A stretch of 64,000 bases of DNA from Anaeramoeba flamelloides (GCA_027625915.1 JANTQA010000048.1:1364001-1428000); one strand, 5' to 3'. Numbered from the stretch's first letter, positions 46,901-60,201 are shown. A program made the numbers and translations. Notes: generated by a model from the letters alone, not told the origin.

Positions 46901-48879
46901 CTGTTTCTGTTTCTGTTTCTGTTTCTGTTTCTGTTTCTGTTTCTGTTTCTGTTTCTGTTTCTCCTTCTTGTTGTTTTTGTTCCCACTTTTTTCTTCCTGT
47001 TTTTAATTGTAATTTTCCAAAATTTTTACTTCTTTTTAGATTATAAATATTGTTTTTATTATTATCATTATCATTGCTTGTATATGTAAAGGTGTCTGTA
47101 TCTGTATCTGTATCTAAGGAATAATCATTAAAATTTATTTTTTTTTTTTTCAATCCCCGATTTTTTTTATTATTATTAGAATTTGAAAAGTTTAATCCTG
47201 AAGAAATCATGATCACCGAACTTTTTTTGAGAGTAACTTCATTATTAAAATTTTCAAATTCGATAATTTTGTCACTTTTAATTTTTTTTTTAAATAATAA
47301 TGGATTATTTGATTTATTATTAATTTTTAATATATCTAGCAAATTATTAAAAAAGGAAATCTTTGACCATTTTGGTAAAAATAAATTTGAAGAAAATTTA
47401 TTTAAAGTGTTGGTTTCAATTGAATTCGAAAATTCTAAAATTTTATTAACTAAATAGATTTGTTGAATTTTCAAATCACTTGCGAAATAAGATTGTAATA
47501 AATATTCACAAATTGTTTGATAAAATTTTTGTTTTAAACAATCCTGTAATTCGGATATATTTATTGAGCCGTGTATTACAATTTCAAATAATAAATATTT
47601 GCATTTTTTTATTTTTTCGTTTATTATCTTTTTGTTATTATTGTCACTATTATTATTTAAATTATTGTTTTCCTTGTTCTTTTTTGATTTTAATTCGAAA
47701 AAGCTAGTATATTTTTTTGGAATTTTTAAATTTAATTTTGGAAATTTTAAGTCATCCTTATGCAAATTGGCAATGATTGGTATATTAGTTTTTTTAAATT
47801 TATTTGTAATGATTTGATAATTTTTATTCATTGGACTTAAAAATATACTAATTAATCCAGAGCTGTGAAATGCTGTGCTTTGAGATTCATAATCATCATC
47901 GTCACTCCTTACAAAAATTAATTCACTCGGTGATAATGTGTTATAATTTTCATCTTGGCTATCATATTTGAAAAAATTTTTTGTGAAATTTAAAGTCGAA
48001 CAAATTTTATTAAACTTTGAGCTAAATTTTTGTATAAAATGGTATTTATTATTTATAAATTTAGGGATTTTTATAGAAAAGGTTTGTTTTTCTGTACTTA
48101 AATCAAATTCGAAATTCAATCGATCGGAATATAATAATTCAAAATCTCTTTTATTTAATTCAAAAATATTATTTTTTCCTAAAAATGTTGAAAATTTTAG
48201 CAAGTTTTCACTATTAATTTTTGCCTTAATCTTATTAATTAAAGTTTCAGTAATTTCTTTGGTTGGGTTTTCGATACCGTAAAATTGAAGTAAGAATGAA
48301 AATTTTCCTCCTATTAATTTTTCCTTTTCGTTAATGTTGTTGTAATTGTTATTATTGTAATTATTTGTAATATAACTGTTGTTTTGATTATAATTATTAT
48401 TTTGGTTATAATTGTTAAAATAATTCAATGGTTTGTTCTCAAGGCTCTCATTAATTGACTGTGGTAACATTATGGATCTTCTATAATTACTTGAATCTGA
48501 AAAGGTTGATTTGGTTTGAGAAAAAAAATCTGAATCTATTGAAGAGGTATTATTAAAATTTCTTCTTTCCGGTTGCAAAGATGATAAATTAAAATTATTA
48601 TTAAATGTTTTACTATTTTTATTGTCTTGGAGAAAAGAATTATTAATGTTTTGAGAAGAAATCCATTTTAGATCAAAATTTGAATCGATGTTTTTTAATT
48701 GGTTTGATAGTATATTGATATTTTCATTGGAATTTTCTTCAAGTTGAAACATTCGCCTTTCTTTATTATTATTTTTGTTAAAATTAAAATCAATATTATT
48801 AGTATTGTTACTGATGTTGTTTATATTAGTAGTCGTATATGTATTATTATTATTATTATTCTTGTTCTTATTCTTGTTC

Positions 48880-48919
<40 letters not shown>

Positions 48920-49628
48920 CAGTTGTGATGTTGGTAAAATTATTATTAATCTTAAAGGGGATTTCATTTTCTTGGAAATTATATTTTTCTTGTTCATGGA
49001 TTATTTCAATAGTAAAATAAAAAATATTTTTATTCGTTTCTTGAATAACAAATAAATCATTTCTATTTTTAACTTGGTGACTTTTTATTATAACCAATTT
49101 TAATTTCTCAAACAAATGAATTGAATTAACACGATGTGGTAGTGGTGGTGTTATTTCGATAGAAAATTGATTTTGGCATTTAAATTGACCATTTTCAAAA
49201 TATTTTGATTTTTTTTCATGGTTGTAATCTATTAATTTTGGTGCAATTAATAAATTGGAACTAATTTTCGTTTCAATTAATTGATTTAATAAATATTTTT
49301 GATTCATATTTAAAGTGGTTTTTTTTATTAGTTTTTTTATTTGTTCTAAAAATTTTTTTCTTTGGTTATTTAATATTTTTCTTGAATGGAAAAGTATTTG
49401 AAAATTTTTATTTTTTAATATTTTTATTGATAACCAATATTTATAATCAGTACTTTCATTGTTGTTCTTGAATTGATTGCTGTTCTTGTTATTTTTAGAA
49501 TTAATATTTATTAAGTTAATGAGATAATAATTATCAAAATTGTATAAAATTTTAAATTTATTTTTTATTAAATATGTTTTGAATAATTTTTCAAAATTAT
49601 TTTGATTGCTATTTTTAGAATTATTAAT

Positions 49629-49676
<48 letters not shown>

Positions 49677-50932
49677 ATTGGTGCTATTACTATTACTACT
49701 ACTTGAAATATCAAAATTATCTGAATTAATGTTACTAGTAATTATAGTAGTCTTAGAATCGGTATTATTATTATTATTAGAATTACTATTATTATTAAGA
49801 TTGTTAAAATTAATAAATTTATTTTTTATTACAAAAAAATCTATGAATTTATTTCTGAAAGAAATTAATTTGGTTAAATGATAAATAATTGAAAAGGTGT
49901 CTTTGCTAATCGGCCTAGAGAGTTGTAATCTATAAATGGTTTCTTCATGTATCAGCCCCTTTATATCATAATAAAGTTTCTTTAATTTTGCAAAGCAGTT
50001 ATATTTGTCTTGTTTATATTGGGTGTTCTTATTTTTGGCGTTTTTATCATCTGCTAATATTTTATTAATGTATAAGGAGTCTGTTGGCAAGGATAAGACA
50101 ATTATATGGATTGATAATTTTTTATATTGATAATCGTGGATTTTTTGATTATTGTATCTGTGGTTTTTTGGGAAATCAGTTGGTAAGCTATCTGTGATTG
50201 GCAATGGGTCAGTTTTTCTATTGATCTGTGGATAATTTAAATTACTACCATGATTGGAGACAAATTCGAGATCAAATTCTAGTAATTGGCGAATTGATAT
50301 AAAAAATGGTGAATCAAATTCCGATTTTAAAAAATAAAAATTCCTTTCACCATTCAATAAATTTTGAAAATCGGTATTAATGATTTTTAAATATCTTTTA
50401 GAAAAATTTTTATTCAATTCTGTTAAATTTAATGAAGAGTAGGACCCTTTTAAATTTTGGGTGGCTTTAACTAAATGTGTTAATTCAATTTCAGTCGGGA
50501 ATTTAGCACAAATCTCGATAATTTTGATAATATCGTTAAATAAAAAATGGTTATTGGTTTGGATTAAGTTATAAAAGCATTTGACATAATTTGAACTAAA
50601 TTCTTTATCAATCATGTTTTCAAACTCCTTGAAATAATAAGTGGTTTGGGTATCATTATTTCCCTTTTCTGTCTCTTCATCATAAAAAACGTCCTCGCTA
50701 TATGATAATGGTGAACATGAAGAAAGTAAAAGGTTTATATATTGTTCATTATCATCAGTTTGTATTAATTTGGTAGTAATGTTACACCTTTTCCAAGTTT
50801 GAAAGCTAATTAGAAATCCATTTAAATTTAAATTCTTAAAATTTTCCCAACTTGGTATTGCAGATAGTATGATTATATCATTAAACACCTTTGCAAATAA
50901 ATAGCCCTTTTTGTCGTCATTGTTGTTGTTGG

Positions 50933-51009
<77 letters not shown>

Positions 51010-54000
51010 TTGTCAATATTGTAATTGTGGCTATTGTTTTTATTTTTGATGGTAGTTGTATTTGTTTTTGAAATGTGAGTAGTAGAATCTTCAATGGTAT
51101 TAAAACGTTTAATTTTTAATATATCTAATTGTCCAAAAAGATATTTATACTCTGGATAATAATCCCAACTCAGGTCTTGTTTTAAATCTTTCATAGGGAT
51201 GGTAAAATCTGATACGGTTTCTACAGATTTTATAAAGCTTTTGTAAAATTGTTTTGTGATCAAGTCATCATAAATATTTTCAAAGGGCGCAAAATATATA
51301 AAATGCTGATCAGAATTCATTAGCAGATTTAAGTCAAATGGTATCCTTTTAGAAATGGAATTTGTATTGTTTTCAATATATGAGCTTTTATTATTATCAA
51401 AAAAATTAATCCCATTATTGTTCTGGTTTTTGTTTATATTTTTTTTATTTTTTTGATTATTATTGCATAATGAATATAATAAATCAAATGTATTAATTTC
51501 AGAAATTATTTGTAAATCAGTTTGGAAAAAATATTCTGTTAATTCATAAAATAATTTCTCAAGACTAATTTCAAGTATATCTGGTCCTAATGCATACCCA
51601 ATGCAAAACTGTGGTTCTAGCCAAATAGTGATGGTCAAAATATCAGGTGAATTTACTATTAAAAAATAATGCATCATTGTAAGAGAGTGTACACCTTTCT
51701 CAACATTTAATCCAATTTCTTTATAAAAGCATTTTTTGTTTTTTTTATTGTCCAATATAATAAAATTTTCATATAATCTTTTAAAGAATAATCGCTCAAT
51801 AACTGTATTTAAAGTTTGTGGATATTCCAAAGAATAAACCCATGTTTTTTTCAAATTATATGATTTGATGACATTCTGTGGGGGGATTGTAAATGGCGAT
51901 AAAAGATCTTTTGTTTGAAGTAAATTTCTATTCGAAGAGTCTCGAGAAATTGAAAATAATATATCCGAATCCTTATGAATTTTTTTATGTAATTTATTTT
52001 CTTCAGATTTGAAGAATATTATTTCATTTCTTTCTGGATTAAAAAATGGTCCCATTTTTCTTGAACATATATGAAAACATTGACTATAATAATCCTCTTC
52101 TTCCTCTTCCTCTTCATCCTCTTCTAGATTTTCTTGTTGCGTTTGTTGTTGATATTGTTCTTGGGGTTGTTGTTGTTGGTATTGTTGCTGCTGCTGTTGT
52201 TGCTGCTGCTGTTGTTGTTGTTGTTGGTATTGCTGTTGTTGTTGATCTTGATCTTGATATTGTTGTTGTTGTTGAAATTGTTGTTCTTGTTGATGTTTTT
52301 CTTGCTGTTGTCGGAGCTGTTGTTGATATTGCTCTTGCTGTTGTTGAAATTGTTGAAATTGTTCTTGTTGATATTGTTGTTCCATTTGTTCTTGGTATTG
52401 CAATTGTTGTTGATATTGTTGTTGATCTTGTTGTTGTTGTTGTTGTTGATATTGCTCCTGTTGTTGTTGATCTTGATCTTGATATTGTTGGAGCTGTTGT
52501 TGAATTTTTTCTTGCTGCTGGTTTTGTTCTTGTTGATACTTTTCTTGTTCTTTTTGGTATTGTTTTTCTTGTGGTTGAAGTGGTTCTTCTTCTTTTTGGG
52601 ATTGTTCCTGTTGATACTTTTCTTGTTCTTGTTGAAGTTGTTTTTCTTGCTGCTGTTGCTCTTGTGGCTGCTGTAGTTGACGTTGCTTTTGTTCCTGAAG
52701 ATATTGTTGCTCTTGATCTTGTTGGAATTGTTGTTCCATTTGTTGTTGAAGCTGCAATTGTTCTTGGGTTTGTTGTTGTTCTTGTTGCTGGTATTGTTGA
52801 AGTTTCTTTTGTTCCTGAAGATATTGTTGCTCTTGTTCTTGTTGGAGTTGTTGTTCCATTTGTTGTTGCCACAGCAATTGTTGTTGATATTGTTGTTGTT
52901 CTTGTTGTTGTTGAAGATATTTTTGATGTTCTTCTTGGAGTTGGAGTTGTTGTATATCTTGTTCTTGTTCTTGTTGATCTTGATCACTACATTGTTGTTG
53001 AAGTTGTTCTTGCTGCTGTTGCTCTTGTTGCTGTTGTAGTTGAAGTTTCTTTTGTTCCTGAAGATATTGTTGCTCTTGATATTGTTGGAATTGTTGTTCT
53101 TGATTATCGTGTTCTTGGTCTTGTTGATCTTGATCACTATATTGCTGTTGTTGTTGAAGATATTTTTGATGTTCTTCTAAGAGTTGGAGTTGCTGTATAT
53201 CTTGTTCTTGTTCTTGTTCTTGTTGATCTTGATCACTACATTGTTGTTGAAGTTGTTCTTGCTGCTGTTGTTGTTGCTGCTGTAGTAGAAGTTTTTGTTG
53301 TTGCTGCTGCTGTTGTTGTTGTTGTTGATATTGCTCTTGCTGTTCTTGTAGCAATTGTTCTTGATATTGTTGGAATTGTTGTTCCTGTTGCCGTTGTTGA
53401 TATTGTTCTTGAAGTTGGAGCTGTTGTTGGTATTGTTGTTGTTGAAGTAGCATTTCTTGTTGTTGTTCTTCTAGGAGTTGGAGTTGCTGTTGTTGTTGTT
53501 GTTTTTCTTGGACTTGTTTTTGATCTTGTTGATCTTGATCTTGATATTGTTGTTGAAGTTGTTCTTGCTGCTGTTGCTGATGTTGTTCCATTTGCTGTTG
53601 CCACAGCAATTGTTGTTGGTATTGTTGTTGTTCTTGTTGTTGTTGAAGTTGTTGTTGTTGTTGTTGTTGTTGATATTGTTCTTGTTGTTGGTATTGTTGT
53701 TGATCTTGTTGGAATTGTTCCTGTTGATACTTTTCTTGTTCTTGTTGAAGTTGTTTTTCTTGTTGCTGTTGGTGCATTTGAATTTGTTGATACTTTTTCT
53801 GTTCTTGTTGAAGTTGTTGTTGTTTTTGATATTGTTGTTGTTCTTGTTGTTTTTGTTGTTTTTCTTGCCTTGGTTGTTCCTGTTGTTGTTGAATTTGTTC
53901 TTCTTCTTGCTGTTGGAATTGTTCCTGTTGATACTTTTCTTGTTCTTGTTGAAGTTGTTGTTGTTTTTGATATTGTTGTTGTTCTTGTTGCTGCTGTTGC

Positions 54001-56832
54001 TGCTGTTCTTCTTGTTGTTCTTGTTGCTGTTGCTGTTGCTGTTTTTGAATTTGAAATTCTTTTTCTCCCTCTTCTTCTTCATTTAAATTTTTTAAATTTT
54101 CGTTTAAAGATCCTCGTTCAAGTAATGGTTGTTCTAAGATTTTAATTTTCCTGATTTCGAGAAACATTTTTTTTTCAATTAAGAAACTATAGTCGTGTGA
54201 GCTTAAACCAAAAAAGGAAATTGTAAAATCAAAGTATGTGGAAGACTTTTGTTCCAAGTGGAAATATATTCCTTTTAAATTAGATTCGGTGTTTCTAAAT
54301 GGGAAACTATTCCATTTAATTTTGGAAAAAAATTGTGGTAGTTTGGATCTTAAAAAATTAGTATTAAGATTTATTGGTTTTAAGCCAGTGTTGCGTTCTT
54401 GTTTGGTGAAATGTTTATCTAACTCTTCTTGCGAATAGATTTTAAAAAAATGCTTTTCATTCCTTTGAAAGGTGCTCCAATTGTTTAAAAAATTCATTAG
54501 CAGTCCCTTCGTTTTGATGTAATGCGATCTGACATTTTCAAAATCCATCTCTTTATTGTGCATTGGTGATACTAATAATATTTTAAAGGTGTCAGAATTT
54601 GAACAACAATGGTTTATAATTTTTGAGGACTTTGATAAAAATTCAAAAATTGGGTGTGTTTGTCTTTTATTTTTTTGTTTTTGTTTTGTTTTTTGCTTTT
54701 GTTTTTGTTTTTCATTTTCATTTACATTACGGAATTTAAAAAACTTTAAAATATCAGTATCTACCATTAAGATACTTTTTACAAAATCTTGTAAAATATC
54801 ATTAGATTTAATAATTGAAAAATATGAAGGATAATTAATGTTTTTTGAAATCTTTTTTGCTAATATTTGAACATTAACAAGAGAATTTAATGGTTTGTCG
54901 GTGGAGTTAGTTCCATTCGATCCCATTTGTGCTGTTTGGCGTTGTGTTAAGCAATAATATATTATTGTAGATAAATCTAAATTGTATTTTAAAACAATGG
55001 ATGTTTCTTGTTCAAATGAATTGTTTTTTTTTTGAGTATATCGGATAAAAAAATAAAATAATTGAAATCCTTCCTTAATTCTTCCATGAATAAGACTAAT
55101 CAAATCAATTCCAATAGGATAATCCTTAACAATATTAATGTTTTTTAATTTTAATAATTCATGGATATTAATTTTTTTGTTAGTTTTAATTTTTTCAAGT
55201 AACGAATTATTCAAAAAATTTAGTTGATCATTTTTTTTTATTTTGAATTTATTTAATTGTATTTCTTTCATTATATTAAAGCTTTTATTTTGTTTTTTTT
55301 CTTTTTCTTTTTCTTTTTCTTTTTTGTTTTCTTTTTTGTGTTCCTTTTCTTTTTCCTTTTCCTTTTCCTTTTCCTTTTTCTTTTCTTTTTCCCTTTCTTT
55401 TTCAGATTCATTATCCTTTTCCTTTTCCTTTTCCTTTTCCTTTTTCTGTTCTGTTTCTTTTCTTTTTTTATTCTTTCCATTTTTCTTCTTTATGTTATTA
55501 TGGGTGTGTTTCGAAGTTTTCTTGATTCTATTCTTGTTTTCTTCGTCAAAATTAATGTTTGTGTCCTTATTACTGTTTTTGTTAGAGCTATCATTTTTAA
55601 TCTTGTTTTTATCCTTATTCTTCTTCTTATTTTTGTTTGTTTTCTTGTTCTTATTCTTTTTTTTCTCTTGATTATTAATTTCATTTTTGTTTCGATCTTT
55701 TTGATTCTTATAATCACTATTTAATGTGGTTCCATAAATACATCGGTAATTTTCAAATAATACCAAATATTTACTAAAATTAAATGTTTTATAAAAAACG
55801 GCTTTTTGAAATTCGTTTTCTCCCCATTTACCCTCTAAAAAGGTGCCTTGTGTTACTTGGCAAAAATATTTACAGATTTCTAAATCCTTTGGGTTCAGTT
55901 CGGGATTTGATTGGATAATAGTAAAATTAATATTCTGTCTATTTATTTGCATTAAAATGTTGTCGTACATATAATAACGTTCGTCTGCATTAATTGGTCG
56001 GCCCAGAATTAAAATAACTGATGGTAAACATTTTTGTGGTAACAAGTTTAGCGCAAAAACACAGTTTTCTAAATGCTGGTTCGTCGGGGACGAAAAAAAA
56101 TACGGTTGGTTATTTAAAACATCTTTTTCTTTGTTAATGTATTCATTCCTTTTTTTTTTAATCCTTTTTAAAAGAAATTCCAAGACAGAATTTGGGTCAT
56201 TGTTATTCAATTTGATACCTTGGATTATACATTCACAATCTGCTTCTTTTTCAGATCCTTGAATTAAAACAGTTAAATAAACAAGTTGTTTGATCGGTTG
56301 TTTTGTTTTGCAATACTCGATATTTTGATTTAAAATTGAAAAGGATTCGATGAAAGTGTTAAGAACCTGATTAAACAATTCTGTCGATTCTATTACTTGC
56401 TTTGAGAAATCTAAACTGATCACTACTCGATAGATTTTGGAAACAATATTGAAATTTGTACATGGTACTAACATTGGTTGGATTTCGTTGCTTAGGTTGG
56501 GCTTACTATAAATTATTTGTTTATTTTTCTTTTTTTTTTTTAGATTTTTTTTTTGTTGGTTTTTTTTTCGTTTTGTTTGTTTTTTTGGGGATATTGAATT
56601 TATTGTTTGAATTTGGGAGTTTGTGGATATTTGTGGGGAGTCAATTGAAACTTTTTGGAAAATTATTCACAAAAAAAAAAAAGTCTTTTTTTACTCTTGG
56701 ATCAATTGGGCCATCAAAGTATTGAATTGGTCGAAAAAGGTGATTAATAAAATATGAAATTTGTTCATTTTTAGGGAATAGCCTGATGTCTGTTGAAAAA
56801 AATAACAGATCAGTTGCAGGCTGGATCTCCAT
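43914..56832 (-). CDS. SZT2: SZT2 homologue (KICSTOR complex scaffold), giant Q/N-rich protein
   Basis: SZT2 links GATOR1 to the lysosome in the KICSTOR complex and so restrains mTORC1 on amino-acid loss. Exon 2 (56501-43914) is one open frame; a short exon 1 (56832-56695, 46 codons) is inferred, joined in phase 0 through GTAAAA..GTAAG, total about 4241 residues (human about 3430). Support: exon 1 LLFFSTDIRLFPKNEQISYF matches the [20 protein letters not shown] start of human SZT2 as I recall it, and exon 2 opens MLVPCTNFN...YRVVISLDFS, matching LLVPSTRV...YRFVIELDLS, followed by an A-domain-like region with FALNLLPQKCLPSVILILG. Low-complexity inserts: KEKE-type (about residues 390-450), Q-rich (about 865-1505), poly-Asn near 1890, several poly-Asn/Ser, and Glu-Thr repeats (about 3230-3285). 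Conserved-looking blocks in between run to the C-terminus (TPLEFLTLIKMSQF, VDPHLARIIEG). The acceptor TAAG is atypical for this window, so the exon 1 junction is less sure than the gene. Confidence 0.85.
46793..46968 (-). repeat. Glu-Thr dipeptide repeat within SZT2
   Basis: The sense strand is a run of GAAACA-type hexamers (plus-strand TTTCTG), coding ETETET for over 50 residues with Ile, Asp and Asn interruptions toward the edges. The plus-strand frames over it (46732-47046, 46739-47089) are artefacts of the repeat. Confidence 0.95.
50919..51008 (-). repeat. poly-Asn tract within SZT2
   Basis: Pure AAC triplets on the sense strand (GTT on plus) coding an uninterrupted Asn run of about 25. 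The purity of the codon, unlike mixed AAT/AAC tracts elsewhere in the gene, suggests recent slippage expansion. Other Asn tracts at about 49630-49680 and 48850-48920. Confidence 0.95.
52130..54055 (-). repeat. 640-residue Gln-rich domain in SZT2
   Basis: CAA/CAG-dominated sense sequence with recurring modules such as QEQEKYQQEQ, QQLLWQQQMEQ, QEQKKLQ, SDQDQQEQEQ and LQLLEEQQ, several repeated nearly identically (for example around 52720-52870 and 53560-53610). Built by slippage plus duplication of 60-300-bp blocks. It ends in an acidic ENLEEDEEEEEEED stretch. Antisense reading is open for 699 codons as a shadow. Confidence 0.95.
55296..55480 (-). repeat. Lys-Glu repeat within SZT2
   Basis: Sense GAAAAG-type hexamers (plus CTTTTC) coding KEKEKE with short breaks (NESEKERE, EHKKENKKE). 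Likely a charged single helix or disordered linker. Confidence 0.95.
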
Positions 56833-57709
56833 TTATCTTTTTGCAACACAAAAAATTTTATTCTTTTTTGGTTTTTATTTTGAAGACCAAGAAGAGTGAA
56901 AACAAGTTTTTCTGCTTCAAAAAATCAACCAACAAGCTATAAAAAAATTAGTATTAATCAAAAGAAGGAAATAAAACCCAAATATTCGAAAAAAATGAAT
57001 TATTTTTTGTGAAATGTTCAGGACAGATCACGAAATGAGAAAGGTCTGCCTTTTTTTTAAGCAAGTTTTTTGACGACGCACGAATAAAGCATCTTCTTTA
57101 TGATTCTTTGAGAAACATTCAAAGAGTTTTCAAAATTTTTCATTTATTATTTTACTTTGAATTTATTTTTAACTAGAGATCAGAATTTGATATTCTTTTG
57201 AACCAATTTCTTTTTTTTTTTGAATTTGTCAAAGAAACAAGAAAAGTTGTTTAGTTCCTGTACATACTTTTTGTTTGTTTTTTCAACACAAATGATACTA
57301 TATCCCGTGAAAAAAAAAAATGAGACAATAATAAAAAGTCATTCATTTTTTTTTTGTGTTTTTCAAAATTTGATTGCTGGGTTTACTAAAATGATCAAAA
57401 TCCGAATTTTTAAAAGTTTGTAATAATTTAAAGTTGAATTTTAATCTTTAATAAGTTTGGGATATAATTTGAATTCTTTTTAATTTCAATTTTTCAAGTT
57501 AGTTTGGGTTGATTGTCTTTAAAATCAAGGTCTTTTTTTTTAGATTGTAAAGAGTTGCGTAAATACGATAAAATGTCATTTTCAATGACAATTCTGGTGT
57601 CATAAATAACAACTTTCAGATAGAACTCTTGATAGTTAATCAGTGTGATTTTGTTAGTTCTTGTGAAAAGCTCTCCATTCTTAGTAATGACCAGTAATTA
57701 TTATTTATT

Positions 57710-58920
57710 TTTTTTACCCAAAAGTAATAGAGTGATTATTTACACAAGTATACAATTAAACCTGTGAAAAAATCACATTTAACAACGTTTGAGACTTGAG
57801 TTATCATTTTTAAAAAAGTTTATTTCCCCCCAAAATAATTTTTCCAAAAGATCTCAGATCCTTTTTTTGTTTGCAGCTTTGGATCTAAAAAAGAAAAAGT
57901 AAAATTTTTTACCAACTATTTTAATTTTGATTTTACGAAATCTCACTTTTTGTGAAGTTATATTAAATAAATAACCTTGAACTTTTAATCTTATTTTAAA
58001 AATACAAGAAAAATAAATCAAATATTTAACCCTTAAGATCTAGAAAAAGTATGATCATTTATTTTATTGACAAATATTTATTAAATTTCTTGGAAGTTAA
58101 TAAATCATGTAATATTCTTTTTCAAATATTAAGAGTATATAAACAAGTTGTAATTAAAGTATTAAAATCAGTTATTTAATAATATCTATTGTTTTTTATT
58201 TTATTATTAAATTTATTAATGTGAATTAGTTTTATTTGTTTAACAATCTATAAAAAATTGAGTAACCATTAAAGTCTATTAAGATATTTAATCTTTATCG
58301 ATTGTATAACTCCCAGTAAAAATTAAGATTTTGTTATTAATTATTGATGAAAAATAATCGAATTAAATAGTATTTCTTTATATTGAAAGGAATTTTCCAG
58401 GTTTTATAAAAGTATTTTGGTAAGAATTTTTAATTTAATTGTTTGGGTTTGTCTCTCTTGCCTCGCTTAGTTCAAAAAAAAAAAAAAAAAAAAAATGATT
58501 TTAACTGTGCTTTGACTTAAGAAAATTAGATTTTTTTAGGTTTTTAATATATATTGTAATTTTTTATAAAAGTTATTTTAATACTTTGTGATTAAAGTTT
58601 GTTTTATTTTCAAAGTGTTTTTTGTAAAATTCCTTCAAAAACAATCTGTTTTCTTTCTTCTTCGTAGAAGATATATTTTTTTGAAATAATTCGAAAATAG
58701 GCTTGATTTTTAATGTTTACCAAAAATGAGAAAATTTTGATTATTCTTTTATAAACAATAATTTATTTCACAAAATGGGGTTAAAACTTAGTTTGAATTT
58801 TGGGATAAACAGATTTTTACTTCTAAATTTGAAATTTCAAGATGGTGTAAGATTATTTTTTTGAATTTGCTATTAAATTTACTCAAAGATATTTTTAGGT
58901 GATTTGTCCCTTAAGAATTA
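57710..58920 (+). repeat. 1.2-kb diverged dispersed repeat, copy 2
   Basis: Collinear partner of 29390-30600, which lies inside an intron of the Ca2+-ATPase. On the minus strand both copies translate near their 3' ends into similar broken peptides (pattern ...KKF.PFLSFW... and ...VKELYKN / LKEFYKK), hinting at a decayed ORF. Confidence 0.75.
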
Positions 58921-59361
58921 ACTATTGTGAAAAAGTTAGATTTATATATTTTTCCATTTTTAATAAACAACCTTTCTGGTGAATAATTTTGCCTAAAGGG
59001 GTATTAAATAGCAAGGTTAAATAACAAAATCCAGTTCCAGAAATAGAAGATTTAAATCATTACACTTGTATAGGTTTAACTTTTAAAAGACATTTAAAAT
59101 GATAAAGTTATCAAATAGTTTTAATTCTAGTTTTTTCAGTTGCCTTTTTATTTAAAAAAAGATTTACGTAAAAAAATAGATTTTTTTATATGTATTTCAT
59201 AAAAAAAATATTTTTGGGTAGTTCTATTTCAAAATTAACAATATAAATATTAGAAGTAAAATACTACTGATCAAATCCATAATATTTATATTAATTTATA
59301 TTTATAAAAATGAAAAAATCAAAAAAATAAAAAAAAATAAAAAAAAATAAAAAAAAAATAA

Positions 59362-59556
59362 AGTCAGTTCCACTTTTAAAGTGTAACTTTTAAATATATT
59401 AAAGGTTCAAAAAAATCCAAATTATTCTACTTTTTTTGGATTTTTTTTTTTTTATAAATTATTTAACTAGAATCTGAATAGTGTGCCTTTATTTGAGATT
59501 TTTTTTAATAAATCTTAATTTTCTTTGAAAAGTTGTGCCTTAAAAGTTGAACTGGT
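59362..59556. mobile_element. Tc1/mariner-like MITE, family A, degraded copy
   Basis: Starts AGTCAGTTCCACTTTTAAA and ends GTGCCTTAAAAGTTGAACTG; the middle is scrambled but keeps TCTAGT.AAA-like and TTTGAGATTTTTTT blocks. Target sites are not clean. Confidence 0.65.
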
Positions 59557-60004
59557 CATAAGATTTAATTCCTGTTTTTCTTTATCTAGTAATAATCTTG
59601 AATGGGCTGGATGAAATGATAAACAAGATAATGGGACTCATATTCTATACGAATAAACAGTATCAACCCGATTTTTTTTTTTGAAGGTGGTTAGATAATA
59701 CAAATCTTTTTTGAATTCCAAAATAAAAAATAGAAAAAAAATCTATTCTAAAACGTATTTAACACGTAACATGTGTTATAGGAAAAATCAAAAAAAAAAA
59801 TATGGTCAAGCTATATTTTGATAAAAGAACAATATATTTTGATGTTATTTGTTATTTGGGCAAATTTTTTATCAAGTTTTAAGATGAATATTACTCAAAA
59901 AATATTGTTGGGTACAGAAATATATTTCTTATTTTTGTAAATACAAGTTATATTGCAAACTGGTTGAAAAACGGTACTTTTAGAATGATGATATTAAAGT
60001 CATA

Positions 60005-60201
60005 CAGTCAGTTTCACTTTTAAGGCACAAACTTTCAACGAAATTTAAGGAACAAAAAAAATCTCAAATTAAAGCACAAAATACATATTCTAGTAAAATA
60101 AATTGTAAAAAAAAAAAAATTCAAACCCTGTGCCTTAATTTGAGAATTTTTTGTGCCTTAAATTTCGTTGAAAGTTTGTGCCTTAAAAGTGAAACTTACT
60201 G
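60005..60201. mobile_element. Tc1/mariner-like MITE, family A copy 2
   Basis: 197 bp with CAGTCAGTTTCACTTTTAAG at one end and its complement, ending TTACTG, at the other. TA flanks at 60003-60004 and 60202-60203. Arms pair almost throughout (GGCACAAACTTTCAACGAAA and complement). Confidence 0.9.

Noticed and set aside
46732-47089. Two overlapping frames of Ser/Val and Phe/Leu repeats.
   Set aside because: Antisense or frame-shifted readings of the Glu-Thr hexamer repeat in SZT2.
52046-54145. 699-codon open frame on the plus strand, hydrophobic (Val/Leu/Ile-rich).
   Set aside because: It is the antisense of the Gln-rich repeat in SZT2: CAA/CAG units have no stops in reverse and read as hydrophobic residues. 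The other frames here (52114-52872, 52124-53137, 53471-54086) arise the same way.
55243-55724. Frames rich in Phe/Ser on plus and Lys/Arg on minus.
   Set aside because: Shadows of the Lys-Glu repeat of SZT2.
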